Made by a program: the position numbers and the translations under genes. A stretch of 64,000 nt of DNA from Dolomedes plantarius. Its lineage: Eukaryota > Arthropoda > Arachnida > Araneae > Dolomedidae. Position 1 is the first letter of the stretch; each line of letters begins with the position of its first letter. The stretch covers positions 69,547,280 through 69,611,279 of the forward strand of contig OU015503.1 in assembly GCA_907164885.2 (NCBI GenBank), given 5' to 3'. Under the pieces are notes generated by a model. The model searched no databases and was not told the DNA's origin. It saw nothing but the letters and a program-made list of their open reading frames with translations. This document shows, one piece after another, positions 47,791 to 60,257 of this stretch.

Positions 47791-47879
47791 GAAATTATCA
47801 AAGAAAAGCAACAACGACAACGCAGGAGTATATAAAATAATATGAACACTGAAGGTAGAGATATTCATATAAAAAGTGA

Positions 47880-48130
47880 AAAAGACAGAAATACTATATT
47901 CATAATATACATTTCTATATCTATGATAGATGTATAGAATACAGTATATTAATGTATTCTATAACATATATATATTGTATAAAATATATTCTGTATTCTA
48001 TAACAAATATATACTGTATTTGTAACAAATATGACAAATATATACAGCATATACTGTAATTCTATAGATATATTACTGTATTCTATGGCAAATATATAAA
48101 ATACAGTAATATATCTATAATATACATTAA
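47880..48130. repeat. TA-rich imperfect repeat
   Basis: Repeated variants of ATATATACAGTATATTCTAT. No coding value. Confidence 0.6.
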
Positions 48131-48865
48131 AGGTGGCAGCTATCAAATGCCCTGGTAAGGATTTATCCACTCTGGTGCGGGGGGGGGATGTTAAACCAAA
48201 GGAAGGATGTGATTTTCTTTCAAATAACACCGCTGAGAAAATGCAAAAGCCAAAAGCGAAACTGAGGTTTAAGTCTACATTTACGCCAAAGATGTAAAAT
48301 GTTGCTTTCCGGCATATTTGGCAGGCTTTTCGCCTGTTGGCCTTTGCCAATTAGATAATCGTATCAGAAAATGAAAATCATACGCGTATTACATACCGTA
48401 GCATATTAAATGAACGCAAAGTACCAATTCCCAATAATTTAATAATTTTTAAGAAAACTTGCGTTTCGTAATATATATGTTTAATATATTTGAAAAAGAA
48501 AATAGTCATTGGATTTTCATCAGTACCATTATGCGAGAAATATATCCACTTCTTAGTATACTAACGTAAGTGTCCCATGCTGTTCTCATTTTCCCTTTTA
48601 TTTAAGAACACCACATTGCCGGGTCATTAAGTAAATGGGAGTTTTCATAAAGTTCCTTGAGCCAGTTTCTGGAAAGATTTATTTGCATTATTAAACGTGA
48701 GAGGTTCACTAGCTGGAAAAATTGCAATTTTAAACTTTTGTTCGTGTAACTGACAAGAATCAGTCAGTTTCTCAGCCTGCTTGCATATATTTTATATATT
48801 TGCTTTACCGAAAATTTAAAACGTGTAATTTAAAGTGCTCGGTAATTATTGATAAATATTGCATG
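48131..48865. other. AT-rich intergenic DNA
   Basis: Apart from a G10 run near 48180 nothing is recognised. Confidence 0.45.
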
Positions 48866-49160
48866 ATATGTTACAAGTAATGTTTACTGATTTAGTACTC
48901 ACGGGAATTATAGTGGTAAATGCAATGCATGGGCCGAGCCCTCAATTTCAAACGTTACTGACTGTACATTCAGAAACGTTTAAAATTGAGGTAAAAACAG
49001 TTTTGAGTCAAACAGTAAACATTACTTGTGACATCGGAATGAGAATTCATTACTGTCATTCTGATGTCACAAGTAATGTTTACCGATTTAGTACTCACGG
49101 GAATTATAATGGTAAATGCAATGCATGGGCCGAGCCCTGAATTTCAAACGTTTCTGGCTG
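48866..49160. repeat. Direct and inverted repeat cluster
   Basis: About 90 bases at 48869-48958 recur directly at 49068-49156. Between them, 49015-49042 and 49057-49084 are inverted repeats of 28 bases with one mismatch around a 14-base loop. A second inverted pair around CTCAATTTCAAACGTT lies at 48940-48990. It may be a decayed foldback element. Confidence 0.75.
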
Positions 49161-49356
49161 TAGACTCTTAGTTATCTTAAACAATCATGAGATTTATAAA
49201 CAAAGACAAAAAGCAAAAGCAGCGGATGGACACAAAAGAAAAAGTGACACAAAATTTGATTCGAGATTTCACAATCAAAATATAAAATAAAAAATAGAAA
49301 GTGTAGGCAAGTATCTAAAAGGATGTTTTAAACAAATATTTTTTATTTTTTTTTTT

Positions 49357-49567
49357 TTACGTAGGATTACGTACCTCAATAACGGTCCTGCGGAGAGAGA
49401 AAAAAAATTGTCCGGCGTCACGAGTTATAATTTTGGCAGAGCGCCAAACCCAGTAGCAGTAAACAGTTAAACAGAAAAGTACCAAAATGCGTAAAAAGGT
49501 AAGCAACGATAAGTTATCCTATGTTAATAACCAGCGGTAGTTTCGTTAGAAGAGACTACCAGAAATA
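49357..49567 (-). repeat. Dispersed ~210-bp repeat, copy 2
   Basis: Reverse-oriented relative of 26346-26560. Confidence 0.65.
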
Positions 49568-49959
49568 TTTTTTTTTATTTTAATTTTAATAATTGCTGGC
49601 TTTATAATCTTCAAGAATACCATGAAATAGTATAGATGCAGAAATTCTTGAAACCCTGAGCCCACTGTGTGCCAGGGGTAATCGAAAGATTAAGATCCTG
49701 AGAGCTCCATTCACTTTTCTTCTTTCTCTACTTTCTGTCCAGTCATGGTTCCCCGCTGCTTACTTTCTGAAAGCCTGCACTTGAGGGCGTGGCCCAGGTA
49801 GTGCAGTTAGACCAATCTTCCTATGGTCCTATGGTAATCTTCAAGAGGAGAAATTAAAATTCTCAATCGGATTCGGAACATTGATACGTATGCCAATAGG
49901 AAATAAGAAAATGAGGTTCTCAGCCCATGGAAGACAAGCTTGAAAGTTCAGAGTAGGAT
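49568..49959. other. Intergenic DNA with a short dispersed repeat
   Basis: The segment 49720-49830 (TGAGGGCGTGGCCCAGG) is a copy of the repeat also seen near 35480-35530 and 56560-56680. Confidence 0.5.
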
Positions 49960-50109
49960 TACCGTGTTTCCCCGAAAATTAGACGGGGTCTTAATATTAA
50001 TTTTTACTCCAAAAGACGCATTAGGGCTTATTTTCAGGGGATGTCTTATTTTTCCACAACATTTATCTATTTGTTGTTGTTTTTGCGTATGCCACTTGAC
50101 CGACAGCAA

Positions 50110-50425
50110 CATCAGATCAAATCCAGAAGGCTATGGGTGATGAAGGTGCGGTTCCTGTTTTGAGTGGCACAACAAGGGTCGGAGTCCGACTTGGCCAAAG
50201 GAACAGTCCTGTAATTTTGAACCGAGTCAAGTGATGAGTCCAGAACACTTGACCCCGCACCTCCAGAGGTAATTTTGAGAACTTTGAGGACACTGCAGCC
50301 ACGACAGATTTTACTTGCACCATTCGCCATAACTGTACACGGCAGTGGATTCGTCAGTGACGAGCATCGAACCAGTGACTTTCAGATCACTAGCCCGCTG
50401 CTGTTGCCAACTTGGCCACTGCGCA
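50110..50425 (-). mobile_element. tRNA-derived SINE
   Basis: Minus strand: A-box-like TGGCCAAGTTGGCAACAG (about 50402-50420) and B-box-like GGTTCGATGCTC (50362-50373). The body contains CCTCTGGAGGTGCGGGG, shared with 13970-14045. Confidence 0.75.
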
Positions 50426-50519
50426 TTTCATTTATCCATTTACAGCAATATAAATTTATTCATATATTCGTGTGCAAAAATTTACATTTATTCAAGTACA
50501 GGCATGTCATCTTCTAGAA

Positions 50520-51090
<571 letters not shown>

Positions 51091-51270
51091 TTCTAGAACA
51101 TAGTCATAAATCTCTAAACCCCGAATTCCGGCCTAGCTTTCTTGAGACTTTTAACAAAAGCTTAAGAATAATGGACTACACAAAAGCGACTGAAAATTGC
51201 TGGTACAAAAATCAGAACAAGGTGTTTTTTTTTTTAATTTCACGAGTGCATTACGTACGTACGTTACAAC

Positions 51271-51460
51271 CAGGGCCCGATTATGAACGCTGGGGGCCCC
51301 TGGGCAGATGCTATTTGCCCCCCCCCCCCTTACGAACTATCCATGGGCTATACATACAATTAGAAGTACTAGGTGCATGCACCAAGAGAGTTTTGGGGCC
51401 CCCTAGCATCAGGGGGCCCTGGGCAAAGTCCCGATTTATCCATGCGATAAAAAGGCCCTG
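51271..51460. mobile_element. hAT MITE (190 bp)
   Basis: Ends CAGGGCCCGATTATGAACGC and, from the right, CAGGGCCTTTTTATCGCATG. Perfect 8-bp duplications GTTACAAC lie at 51263-51270 and 51461-51468. Internal GGGGGCCCCTGGGCA and GGGGGCCCTGGGCA pair strongly. Confidence 0.9.
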
Positions 51461-51957
51461 GTTACAACACACGACGTATTGAATTATGAAGATTTTTATA
51501 AGTCACAATCACGTCCACTCGCTATCAGGCGCGTACGTGTGTTATGACTGCACTCCGATTGGTCATTCGGCGGTAACTCTGGCTGACGATCTTAACTGGG
51601 GCTTATTTTGGGGGTGGGGCTTATATAGCGAGTATCCTGGAAAATCATGCTAGACCTTATTTTCGGGAAAACACGGTATATAAACAGATTGGATTCCGAG
51701 TCTTGTTTCATGAACCAATCAGGAGTTGGAACTTCCGACCAATGTAAGTGCTTGGATCAGAGGCCCTAGAAACATATTAAAAATTTTGAGAATTTTAAAA
51801 ATTTGATATATACATAGACTTTGTACAGTAACGACGGACAAATTCTCTAACGACGCTGTTATTAGAGAGCAGGGCTCCATGCCCTCGGTATGGATGATTT
51901 TTTGTGGCTATATTTCCGTTCTCAGGATTAAAAGAAAAGTTTTGACTTATAAGTTAG

Positions 51958-52496
51958 AATAATAATAATAATAATAATAAATAAATAAAAAAAATAATAC
52001 TAATACTAGTAAATAATAAATAAGTAAATATATATAAATCGACAATTATTTAATGTGGCAGGTTTCAGAAGGAAAAAAAAATTACGGTAGCAGACGATTA
52101 AGCAAAAATCTGTAAGGATAGTCTCGAGGTCGATCCATCAAAAAACACAGGTCAGAACCAGAAGCAACTCCAATTTAAATTAGAATTAAGAAGAGGTTGG
52201 ACGGAGAGTTAAGAAAGGGGAAGGAGACCACGGTGAATAATCAAAGTGGCCTTAGGACGCCTATAGCATTCCCTTGGGTCGTAGTCGGGAAGGTTAGCTA
52301 TTTCTTTGTTGTCTATTGAATATAATTTATTGTAGAAGTTAGATGCGAGATCTTTAATGTGTTGCCAAATGGGTTCGATTCTCAGATCCCTGTATATAAG
52401 TACGTTTTTAAGGTACCAGGGCGTTTTCCTAATACCGCGGAGTGCTTTATCTTGAATTCTCTGTAAATTTTTTAAATTATAATATTTTTGTATCAT
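51958..52496 (-). mobile_element. 5'-truncated LINE (Jockey-like)
   Basis: Contains the end of an ORF2 protein (next entry), a ~190-base 3' UTR and an (AAT)n-type tail at 51958-52027 on the far side. 5' truncation with a simple-repeat tail is typical of LINE insertions. Confidence 0.7.
52209..52496 (-). pseudogene. C-terminal fragment of LINE reverse transcriptase
   Basis: 95 residues with LKNLQRIQDKALRGIRKTPW, then YRDLRIEPIWQHIKDLASNF and YDPRECYRRPKA. The LQxxQNKxLRxI...PWYxxN...IHRDLxIxxIxxxI pattern is the conserved region after the RT domain in Jockey-clade and related LINEs. No RT catalytic motif is included. The frame is open to a natural stop at 52209, so this is the true C-terminus. 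Confidence 0.75.
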
Positions 52497-52499
52497 ATT

Positions 52500-53667
52500 T
52501 TTCCGGTTACTTCTTAGTTTTTAAATAACACATTCAGGACAAGACACTTAAAATTTACGAACAAGAATGACTATTTATTCTTAACAGACACTGTAGAAAC
52601 GTTTAATTCATATTATTTCTTTCGTGAAAGTTTAGTGTTGGAAAAAGAAACTCTTCCTGGATTTATTGACTATTCAGACTTATTCCGAGTACTATTTATA
52701 ACATTTTAGATTGTTTATACCAAACTGTGATTCATTGCTTGTATTTTATGATGGATGTAAGCCAACTTTGAAACACTACCAAAATATGAGAAAATTTTAT
52801 TAAGTATTCTATTTTCGTGTTTCCAGAGCTTATGAATGAAAGATTGTTCCTTATAAGATGTAACATTTTTTAGCCTAAAAAAAGATCATTTTTGATGACA
52901 TTTTTAGTTTATTTTACTAAACATTTTACTTTTCTTTGCCTTGGCATACTGCCTTATTTCAAAGATGATGCCATCTTCTAGAAAGTAATTTTTTCCCATT
53001 CTTTGATCGGCAAATCGCATCAGAGCACTTAGTTCCTAACACTCACATAAAATTTCTCGGAAATTACAATGCCATTGATCAAATAGATGTGGTCAGTATT
53101 TCGGATGTGGGAGCAAACATAGATAAATTTTAACTAGTCTTTTTCCTCATATACAGTAAAAAAAAAAGCAAAATGATTAAAAAGGCCCGAAACCCATGAT
53201 GTAATAGAAGAAAAGGAGGTAATAGAAGAAAAAGCCTTGAATTAGCCAAAGTAAACGGCAATTACACCTGCGCGAAATATTTCTCCAGGGAAGAAAGTGG
53301 CAGGCGTTTGATTAAATCCGAGAAATAAAGTAAATAGCATTTTATTTACTAGACGAAAGAAAAAAAAAAGTATGAAACTAGCTTTATTGTGGACTTCGAA
53401 ATCTTTAATTATCCTCATTTAAGAAAATAAGCTCCTAAATCATGGGATTCTTTTATATTTATGCTATTTGTAACAATACTGTATTTATTGTGATTACTTT
53501 CTCACAGGGTATATGATAGTATGTACGAGATGGACGCATGAGTATAATACTCGTACTAAATCTAGGATGGTACTTAAGAAAAGTATTTACGAAATATTTA
53601 ATTATCCTCATTTAAGGAAACAAGTTCCTTAGTGAGGAGATTTTTTAATTTATGCTATTTGTAACAA
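52500..53667. other. AT-rich intergenic DNA
   Basis: Nothing supportable. Confidence 0.45.
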
Positions 53668-54691
53668 CTAGCCGCTGAGGCGACCAGCATGGTCGCTTTT
53701 AGTTTTATATTTTCTTTTGCAAAAAATCTCAACTGAAAGAAACGTATGTAAGGTATGTTACTATTACCTGTCATCATAAATATATGTTGTTAAGTGGTAG
53801 TGCGATCTCAGCCAAAAAATTTATAATCATTGCAAAATTCTCTATAACGATGATTCTAAAACATCGTGATTAGAAAATATGAATTTCCATTACTTCAGAA
53901 CAGAGTTAAAGATAAGACTGAGAAACCCAAGAACAAAGATTTTAAAAATTACATTCCTCTCTGTATGTAATATTTCTCAAAATTAAGATATCTACACTTT
54001 ATCATTACATCAAATAAGAAATTGTAGGAGAAAATTTTTTTCAAGTAAAAAAATGGAGTAAAAATTCAGCAAGTACTAAAATATAGTGGGGATTACATCA
54101 CTCTCTATATGTACTATTGTTCACAATTCAGATATCTACACTTAATCATACCAAAAAAAAAATTGTTGGGAAAATTTCTTAACTTATAAAATGGAGTAAA
54201 AATTCAGCAAGTACTGCTTAAAATGCGTAGAGAATTAACTCTTACTTACTATTAAGATATCATAATGCAATTATTAATATTTTACTACGATATTCCTCAA
54301 ACTTCTTGATATACACAGTTGAGTATTTCCGAAATAGGGGATACTGCAGTGACAGAATCAAAAGAACGGACTCTAGATAACCCACATACAACTGTCCATG
54401 TGAAATTACTGAATTTGATAGGTCTAAACACATTTTGTCAAAAGTTTATCCTCTTACATACATTTAGAAAAACTGATGGAAATAGAATAAATTATCTCGT
54501 GAATAAATTTAAATTATTCACGTGTAAAATACAGCAATTAAATTGTACCAAATTACGGGCTATCGTAAAACCACTACACACACGCGGTCAGCCGCTAGCG
54601 TTTACATCTGGTAGTTGCAGCCGTTGCCATTCGGAGTGTAGAAATATCGCCGATTTTTGTGCCGCATACCTACGCGTTTTATATATATAGA
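53668..54691 (-). mobile_element. Helitron (1.02 kb), complete termini
   Basis: Minus strand: 5' TCTATATATATAAAACGCG after an A; 3' perfect 7-bp hairpin GCGACCA-TGC-TGGTCGC, then CTCAGCGG, CTAG, T. It belongs to a different family from the 41337-42001 group by interior sequence and hairpin. No Rep or helicase coding seen; the open frames inside are incidental. Confidence 0.85.
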
Positions 54692-55600
54692 TAATGTATC
54701 TATTTTGATTCCTTTCTGACAATCTAGCATAGTGTGTACCAAAAGGACGTAAGTGTAATAAGGGGTCCACACACATGCAGAACTGAGAATTCTGCGGGGA
54801 AAACAGTATTTATGGGGCAGGGGACGTCAACTGTGGCTCTCTCCGGCGATCCCCGTGGTCTTTTCATAGTTCATCAAAGAGACACGAGGGACCTTGGGGG
54901 GGGGGGGTTCTAAATGGGGAATCTCTGGAAGACGCAAGCATGAATGACAACAACAGAGTGAACGGTCGAGTAGGGTTGATTAGTCACGCTCCTGGAGCGT
55001 GACTAATCGACCCTCAAAATGTGTCAAGTGGAGTCGGGGGGGGTGCTTACTGCGTGTGCTCTCTGTTTATATGTGGATGCACCATTAAATACTCGTACTA
55101 AGTCTAGTATAGTACTCGTACTTACTATACTAAGTCTAGGATAGTAAGTAAGAGTAAGATAGTATAATGGCGTTTATACTACAGTTCCCCGTATTAGTTC
55201 AGCATTCTTTGTTGCTTTTTCTAAAATTTCACAACTAAGCATTTATGAATGAAACAAATACGTAGGGAAAAATTAAACAGGGTAGTATTCTGGGAAACGA
55301 TTCTAATACTATTCTGTCAAAAAAATATTTTTATCCACTGGTATTATGTACTTTTATTCTTTAGCATTTCAGATTTCATTGTCTTTTCAACTGGACTTCC
55401 AACTGGCCTTGTCCTAAAATTAAGAAGCTTTCCAACTGGATTATAAAAGTTAAAACATTACGAAGTTGGAAACTAAACGAGTCATGGCGCATTTGGTAAA
55501 ATGCTTCCGTTGTTTTCACTTTGTTTGCACATACAGAAGCCACACCATTTCATATTAACTCCATATTAAGTTCATTTTATTTTTACTGAATATTATATTT
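54692..55600. other. Intergenic DNA with a palindrome
   Basis: Contains a G12 run near 54895-54907, the palindrome at 54972-55014, and short repeats of TACTAAGTCTAG near 55090-55150. No gene seen. Confidence 0.4.
54972..55014. repeat. 43-bp palindrome
   Basis: Arms AGGGTTGATTAGTCACGCTC C and its complement around a single central T, about 21 bases each with one mismatch. The half-site TTAGTCACGCTCCTG recurs at 56945-56959. Confidence 0.85.
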
Positions 55601-55609
55601 TGCAATGCA

Positions 55610-55780
55610 TGTCAAAAATATCAGTGTAATAAAACAAAACAGTTGACTTCGTTAAACTAAAGAAAATATATGGGTTTTGTGTATTGCATGGCAAATTGAC
55701 TTCCACCGTCTTCCTTGCAATCTCGCTAAGAAACAGAACACATAGGTCGAAGAAGTTTAAACGAAACTTTAGTAAAAGTA
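55610..55780 (+). repeat. Dispersed repeat, copy 1 (pair 58535-58700)
   Basis: Both copies share TTTTGTG(T/C)ATTGCATGGCAAA and a following CTTGCAATCTCG-type stretch. In both, one frame reads GFC(V/A)LHGK...AIS..NRTH, which hints at decayed coding sequence, but I cannot name it. Confidence 0.5.
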
Positions 55781-56009
55781 GCCGACCTTTTTAAAACTCG
55801 TTGTTGTGGCAACAGTGAAAAGTTGCCTGTGGTGTCTAGAATTGTTTGGTATATGTCAGACATTCAAATGCCTGTTTGTTTATGAGCAATAACGATGAAA
55901 TGGCGAAAGGTACATCGAGCAGTTGAGCAAGAGATTTACAGTTTTACAATCGTAAATCTGTTGCTCAATTTTCAGTTTTGCGGTTTTACGATTTTCGATA
56001 AAAATTGTA

Positions 56010-56870
56010 ATATTTTTACAGAATGAATATGTTAAACCCACTGAAATTCTGCTTACATTACTAGCAAAGTAAAGCAATGACATGCTATAGAAGTCGCAAA
56101 CATACGTTCGACACAGAATGTGTAGTGATGCCTGAGAAGTCAAATTTGCGTCATTCTCGCCAACCAAGAACTAACGTTGAGAAAATTTAAAAAATCCGTA
56201 ACCTTATTCGCCACGACCGACGAATAGCATTTCGTGGCATTAGTGCAAAAAAAAAAATAATAATAAGCTATGAATGTGCGCAAACCAGGATAAAGAACTA
56301 GTTGAAATTTTGAAAAATTACGACAAGTTAGGTCCTTATTTAAAAAAAAATAATAATAATAATAATACTTGGCTTGCCAAGGTAAAAAACAACAAAAAAT
56401 TTTATAAAAACAAATAAAAATGTATTTCTATCCTTAAACTTTCTCTTTTAATTTTATTCATCTTTGCATCGTATGTAGACCCTCTTTTCTACTGCCATGC
56501 AAGATGCTTACTCACTTGTTCTTATACTATGAACTCACGGATTAGCAACGGCCCAATCATTTCTCTCCTTTCCTATACTCTGTTTCATTGGTTCCCCTCT
56601 GCTTATTACCTGAAAGTCTGCAATTGAGGGCGTGGCCCAGGAATTGCAGTTGCGACCCATTTCATATGGTGTTTCGAAAAGTTAAAAACAGCCAATCCAA
56701 CTTGCGTGACATTCCGATCCGCAATATGTTACTCCTCCAGGACAATACGAGTCCTCACACTGCTTCTGTAATGCAGCATGATTTACTGAAACTTCGCTAG
56801 TGTACATTTCAGCACTCCCCTTTACAGTCCAGATTTATCAGCCTCAGACTAACATTCGTTTGGACCCCTT
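56010..56870 (+). pseudogene. Mariner transposase relic, in pieces
   Basis: Around 56150-56245 one frame reads NVEKI-stop-KIRNLIRHDRR, the second HTH region of mariner transposases. Around 56725-56850 another part reads MLLLQDNTSPHTASV, then a stop and shifted YSPDLSASD, the second and third catalytic Asp regions. The sequence between is lost or replaced by repeats, including a copy of the TGAGGGCGTGGCCCAGG repeat near 56615. No TIRs recognised. Old and dead. Confidence 0.65.
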
Positions 56871-56879
56871 AAATAAGCG

Positions 56880-57300
56880 TCATGTCGCATTTACACAAAC
56901 GCGAGTAAGCCACCCCTCGTTCCCCGGAAGACATTCGCGAGACATTAGTCACGCTCCTGCATCGACGCGAATGACCGTTCTCACATTCCCGCCTCTTGCT
57001 GTTAACAAGACCTTCCCGTCGCAACATCCCGACGCCATTGACCTCTTTGACCCTCTCCCCGTCGCCATTCGACCCTTTGCGAAAAGAGATCTGGTCACCA
57101 TTCCCACTTTGACCCCCCCAAAGTGGGGGAGATGTGCCCTCGTCCCTTTGACTCGGGCCAGAAAAACCGCTCCCGAATCGAGCGCCACGATTGGGGAAGA
57201 GAATAGCAGGGTTACCGGTGAGGGCTCCGTTTACACATTCATCTTTCACTCTTCCCCGCTATTCGACTCTCCTCGTTCGCTGCTGTGTAAATGCGGGGTC
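56880..57300. other. GC-rich island with inverted ends
   Basis: About 420 bases of markedly higher GC. CGCATTTACACAAACGCGAG near 56889 is inverted at the right as TGTGTAAATGCG near 57284-57295. It also has the TTAGTCACGCTCCTG half-palindrome and a CCCCAAAGTGGGG pair. It looks like a non-autonomous DNA element from a different compositional background. Open frames on both strands follow from the low stop frequency of GC-rich DNA. Confidence 0.45.
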
Positions 57301-58534
57301 AGGAGTAAAAAGATTTTCAGCTGCTGAAGAGGTGGCAGAATTTTTGAGCAGTTGGCTTCTCACACGTACTACTTTTTTTATAACTAAGGAACAAAAAAAC
57401 TGTTGTAGCAATATGACTATAACCTCCTCTTGCCCACATGACAATTTCTTGGAAGCGGCAGTGGAATGTGGTGAACGTTATTTTTTTCCATTAGGAGAAT
57501 GGTTTTCATTAGCAGTAAACACTCCTCGTACCGCAAGATCATTAAGGGCCAGATGTCGTTAAGCACCGCGGAAGTGTCTCCTTTGGAACCACCTGGAATT
57601 TCTGAATAGGAATCTAGATTGCTTTAGAACATTCGGAAGGTTTTTAAAATGGGTCCAGCACATCCTTGAAAGGGTAGAGATTTTTTTTGGAACGACAGAC
57701 AGGCGGACAGAGGAACAGCTGGTCGGAGATAGTGACAGAGGCTATCGCTCGAGGAAGGATCGACAGACCTGCTATTCTGCGTGATGAAGCTTTATGTTGA
57801 TAGTCTAGTGGAGCCGGTTAGATGCTGTTTGTAACTGCATTGTATATAACCTGTAAATATTTTAAACAACGAAAATAAAAGAGCTTAACTCCAATGAACG
57901 GCTTTTGTCCTTTCTCAGAAACAACCTCTCTCGAGTACTGAAGTGTAATTGTGGGCTACGACACCACACTGCGAACGCTCTCGTGTAAATGTTGATGGAA
58001 GGTATGTATAAAAATGGCATTGTTATATTTTCTTTATATTTTCAATTAAATAATGAATTATGGGTAAAGCCTTGTTTATATTTGATCCACCCTCGTACAA
58101 GAGCCATAAGATTAGGGTAACTGTGTTCCGAAGGCCAAAAACCCTCTAACGCAGTTTTTTTCTGCCATTGTACGCATGTAACCAATTGGCGAAATAGAGA
58201 AAGGAGATTGGTTAGTAGAATGTCGAAAGAAATATGGTTCAGTATCCGTGAATTCAATCACTATATCTGCGAACTTGTCCCCATAAAGATTGGCTCCACA
58301 ACTAAAAAAAAATATTAGAAATAAGCAATAGTTGGAGGAAAATATTTAAGAGAGGAAAGTTTTCTGTATCCCTATTCCTATTCCCTCGTACAAGCAAGTT
58401 AATATCGTTTAAATAAAATATATGCCTTAAAATATACGAATCATATTAATACCCGGAGAGATATTTTAAAATTATTTCTCATATATTCATTAAATTTCCC
58501 CTTCAATGAATTTTAAAATTGCATGTAACCGACC
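57301..58534. other. Intergenic DNA, possible solo LTR at 57780-57965
   Basis: Around 57870-57890 lies AACGAAAATAAAAGAGC, with a polyadenylation signal and LTR-like TG...CA surroundings, but no partner LTR or duplication was found. The rest is unremarkable. Confidence 0.25.
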
Positions 58535-58700
58535 ATATCTCGTTTAAACAAAGAAAACAGTCAACTTCACAAAAGAAGGAAATGCCTGGTTTTTGTGCAT
58601 TGCATGGCAAAATAACATGCAGCCCTGCAATCTCGATAGAAAACAGAACACATGGTTACAAAGGAGTTAACATCACTTCAGTTAAAAAATGCCTTAAAAA
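58535..58700 (+). repeat. Dispersed repeat, copy 2
   Basis: Partner of 55610-55780. The short frame here begins MPGFCALHGK. Confidence 0.5.
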
Positions 58701-59799
58701 AATACGAGTTACATTAAAACTTGAAAAGATATTTTTAAAGCATCTACACATATATTCATTCAATTTCCCCACAATAAATTGATAAATTCATTCAATATAT
58801 CTAGTTATAGTACTAGTTATAGGGAAATTCAGAATTTAGTAAAGATAATAGTATTGAAATAATTTAAAATAACAGATTATTTTATTAAATCTATTAGTAT
58901 AAAGTTATAAGTTTAATAAATCATTAAGAATAGTTTATATAGAGTTCTATTGTGATAAAACTATGAATATAAGATTTTTAAAAAAATAAAACATGCTATG
59001 CATACGACTTTAAATATTCTAATTTATGCAAGAATTAGAGCCATACCGAATATTACCCTGCCAGTTTCGGAAACTTGCATTGCATATATTACTGGTATTA
59101 ATTAGTGAACGTGCTTCCCACCAAATTTTTTCTTATAAAAATACCTTTATCTTTAAGATGGGAGGGGCCAGAAATCATTATATCTGTACATATTTACAGA
59201 CTTAAAACATTCTTATCTCTCCATTAAACATACTACTGGGATTTTACAGTCAAATGACACACAACATATTTCTACAAGCATAAACAAAACGTGTTTGTGT
59301 TTTACTCCCCGTGTGTTTCATGTTATATGCTTTTAAGCTCATTTACATGTGATTATAATTTTCAGAATTTTTATATTTTTAATAATATATTTAAAGTCTT
59401 TGCATGGTATGATTATAGCCTCAGGGGAAATTTTATTCTGTTCTATTTCCCTTAATTTACTCTCAAGTTTTTGGATTTCAAGTAAATACTTTTTACTGAA
59501 GCAAAATCTTTTTTCCCTCACTTACGTGCGTAATTACGTTTCGTTTGATGTCAGTTCGGGTGTTCTGCGGTACTATGGACATTTTATAAATGATGAACTA
59601 GTGTATAATGTTGTAAACGAAACTAATCGCTATGCTGCGCAATTGGGAAAGTTTAAAACTTTTAACTAACTTTTAGAATAAAATTATTTTAATTTCTGCC
59701 TCGTGTATATTTGTCGCACCAGTCGCCAAAGGGAGAAATAATTATTATTCTATGATAATCCTGAATTCATAGCAACCCTACTCGCTACCCTTTCGATTA
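58701..59799. other. AT-rich intergenic DNA
   Basis: Nothing supportable. Confidence 0.45.
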
Positions 59800-59987
59800 T
59801 TTAGAGCCATGAAGCTACAGAAGGAGCGGAAGCTTCAATGGGGAATTTTTCGAAAAATGAACCGATTGTTGTCGCTCACCGGTAGAGGGCGCGACATGCA
59901 AGCGAAGTGACTATTTTACATTGAGTTATACGGCGTGGTGGTGAAAGTTGTTTTATAAATTTTAAAATTTATTCTGTGTGCAGAAAT

Positions 59988-60095
59988 ATGCCAAACACGT
60001 GTTTTGCTCCGGGTTGTTCTACTGGCTATAGATCAGCCTTAAAAAGAAATAAAGAAACTGGACAGAGAAATCCTAGTATATTTGCTCCTCCTAAG
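59988..60095 (+). CDS. First exon of a THAP-domain protein (P-element-like)
   Basis: 36 codons starting MPNTCFAPGCSTGYRS, with Cys5 and Cys10 as the first pair of a THAP C2CH zinc finger, and IFAPPK at 31-36 matching the conserved F-x-x-P-K segment. A consensus splice donor (AAG|GTAAG) follows at 60096. In P elements this domain binds the subterminal DNA. A weak candidate second exon is at 61327-61383: after a T-rich tract and CAAAG it reads EDILKYCLIKYRIDF in phase and then stops, with Cys where THAP domains have Trp. The second zinc pair is missing, so any product is truncated. Confidence 0.6.
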
Positions 60096-60257
60096 GTAAG
60101 AACATTATTATTGTTTTGTGTTAATATAAGATGTATAATAATGAGAGAAAAGTACAGATGCTGTGTTTTAAGTGAACGCAAAGTTAAGACATCTTAAGTT
60201 CTGCTGGAAATAACCATAATATTGAATTTAATCACTATTAAGTTAGTTAAATTACGT

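Noticed and set aside
56800..57327. 175-codon plus-strand gene and 126-codon minus-strand gene
   Set aside because: They overlap on opposite strands in a GC-rich island where stops are rare. The protein is Pro/Arg/Ser-rich without motifs.
57780..57965. Solo LTR
   Set aside because: A polyadenylation signal and LTR-like feel are present, but no second copy, clear TG...CA boundary or target duplication could be found.
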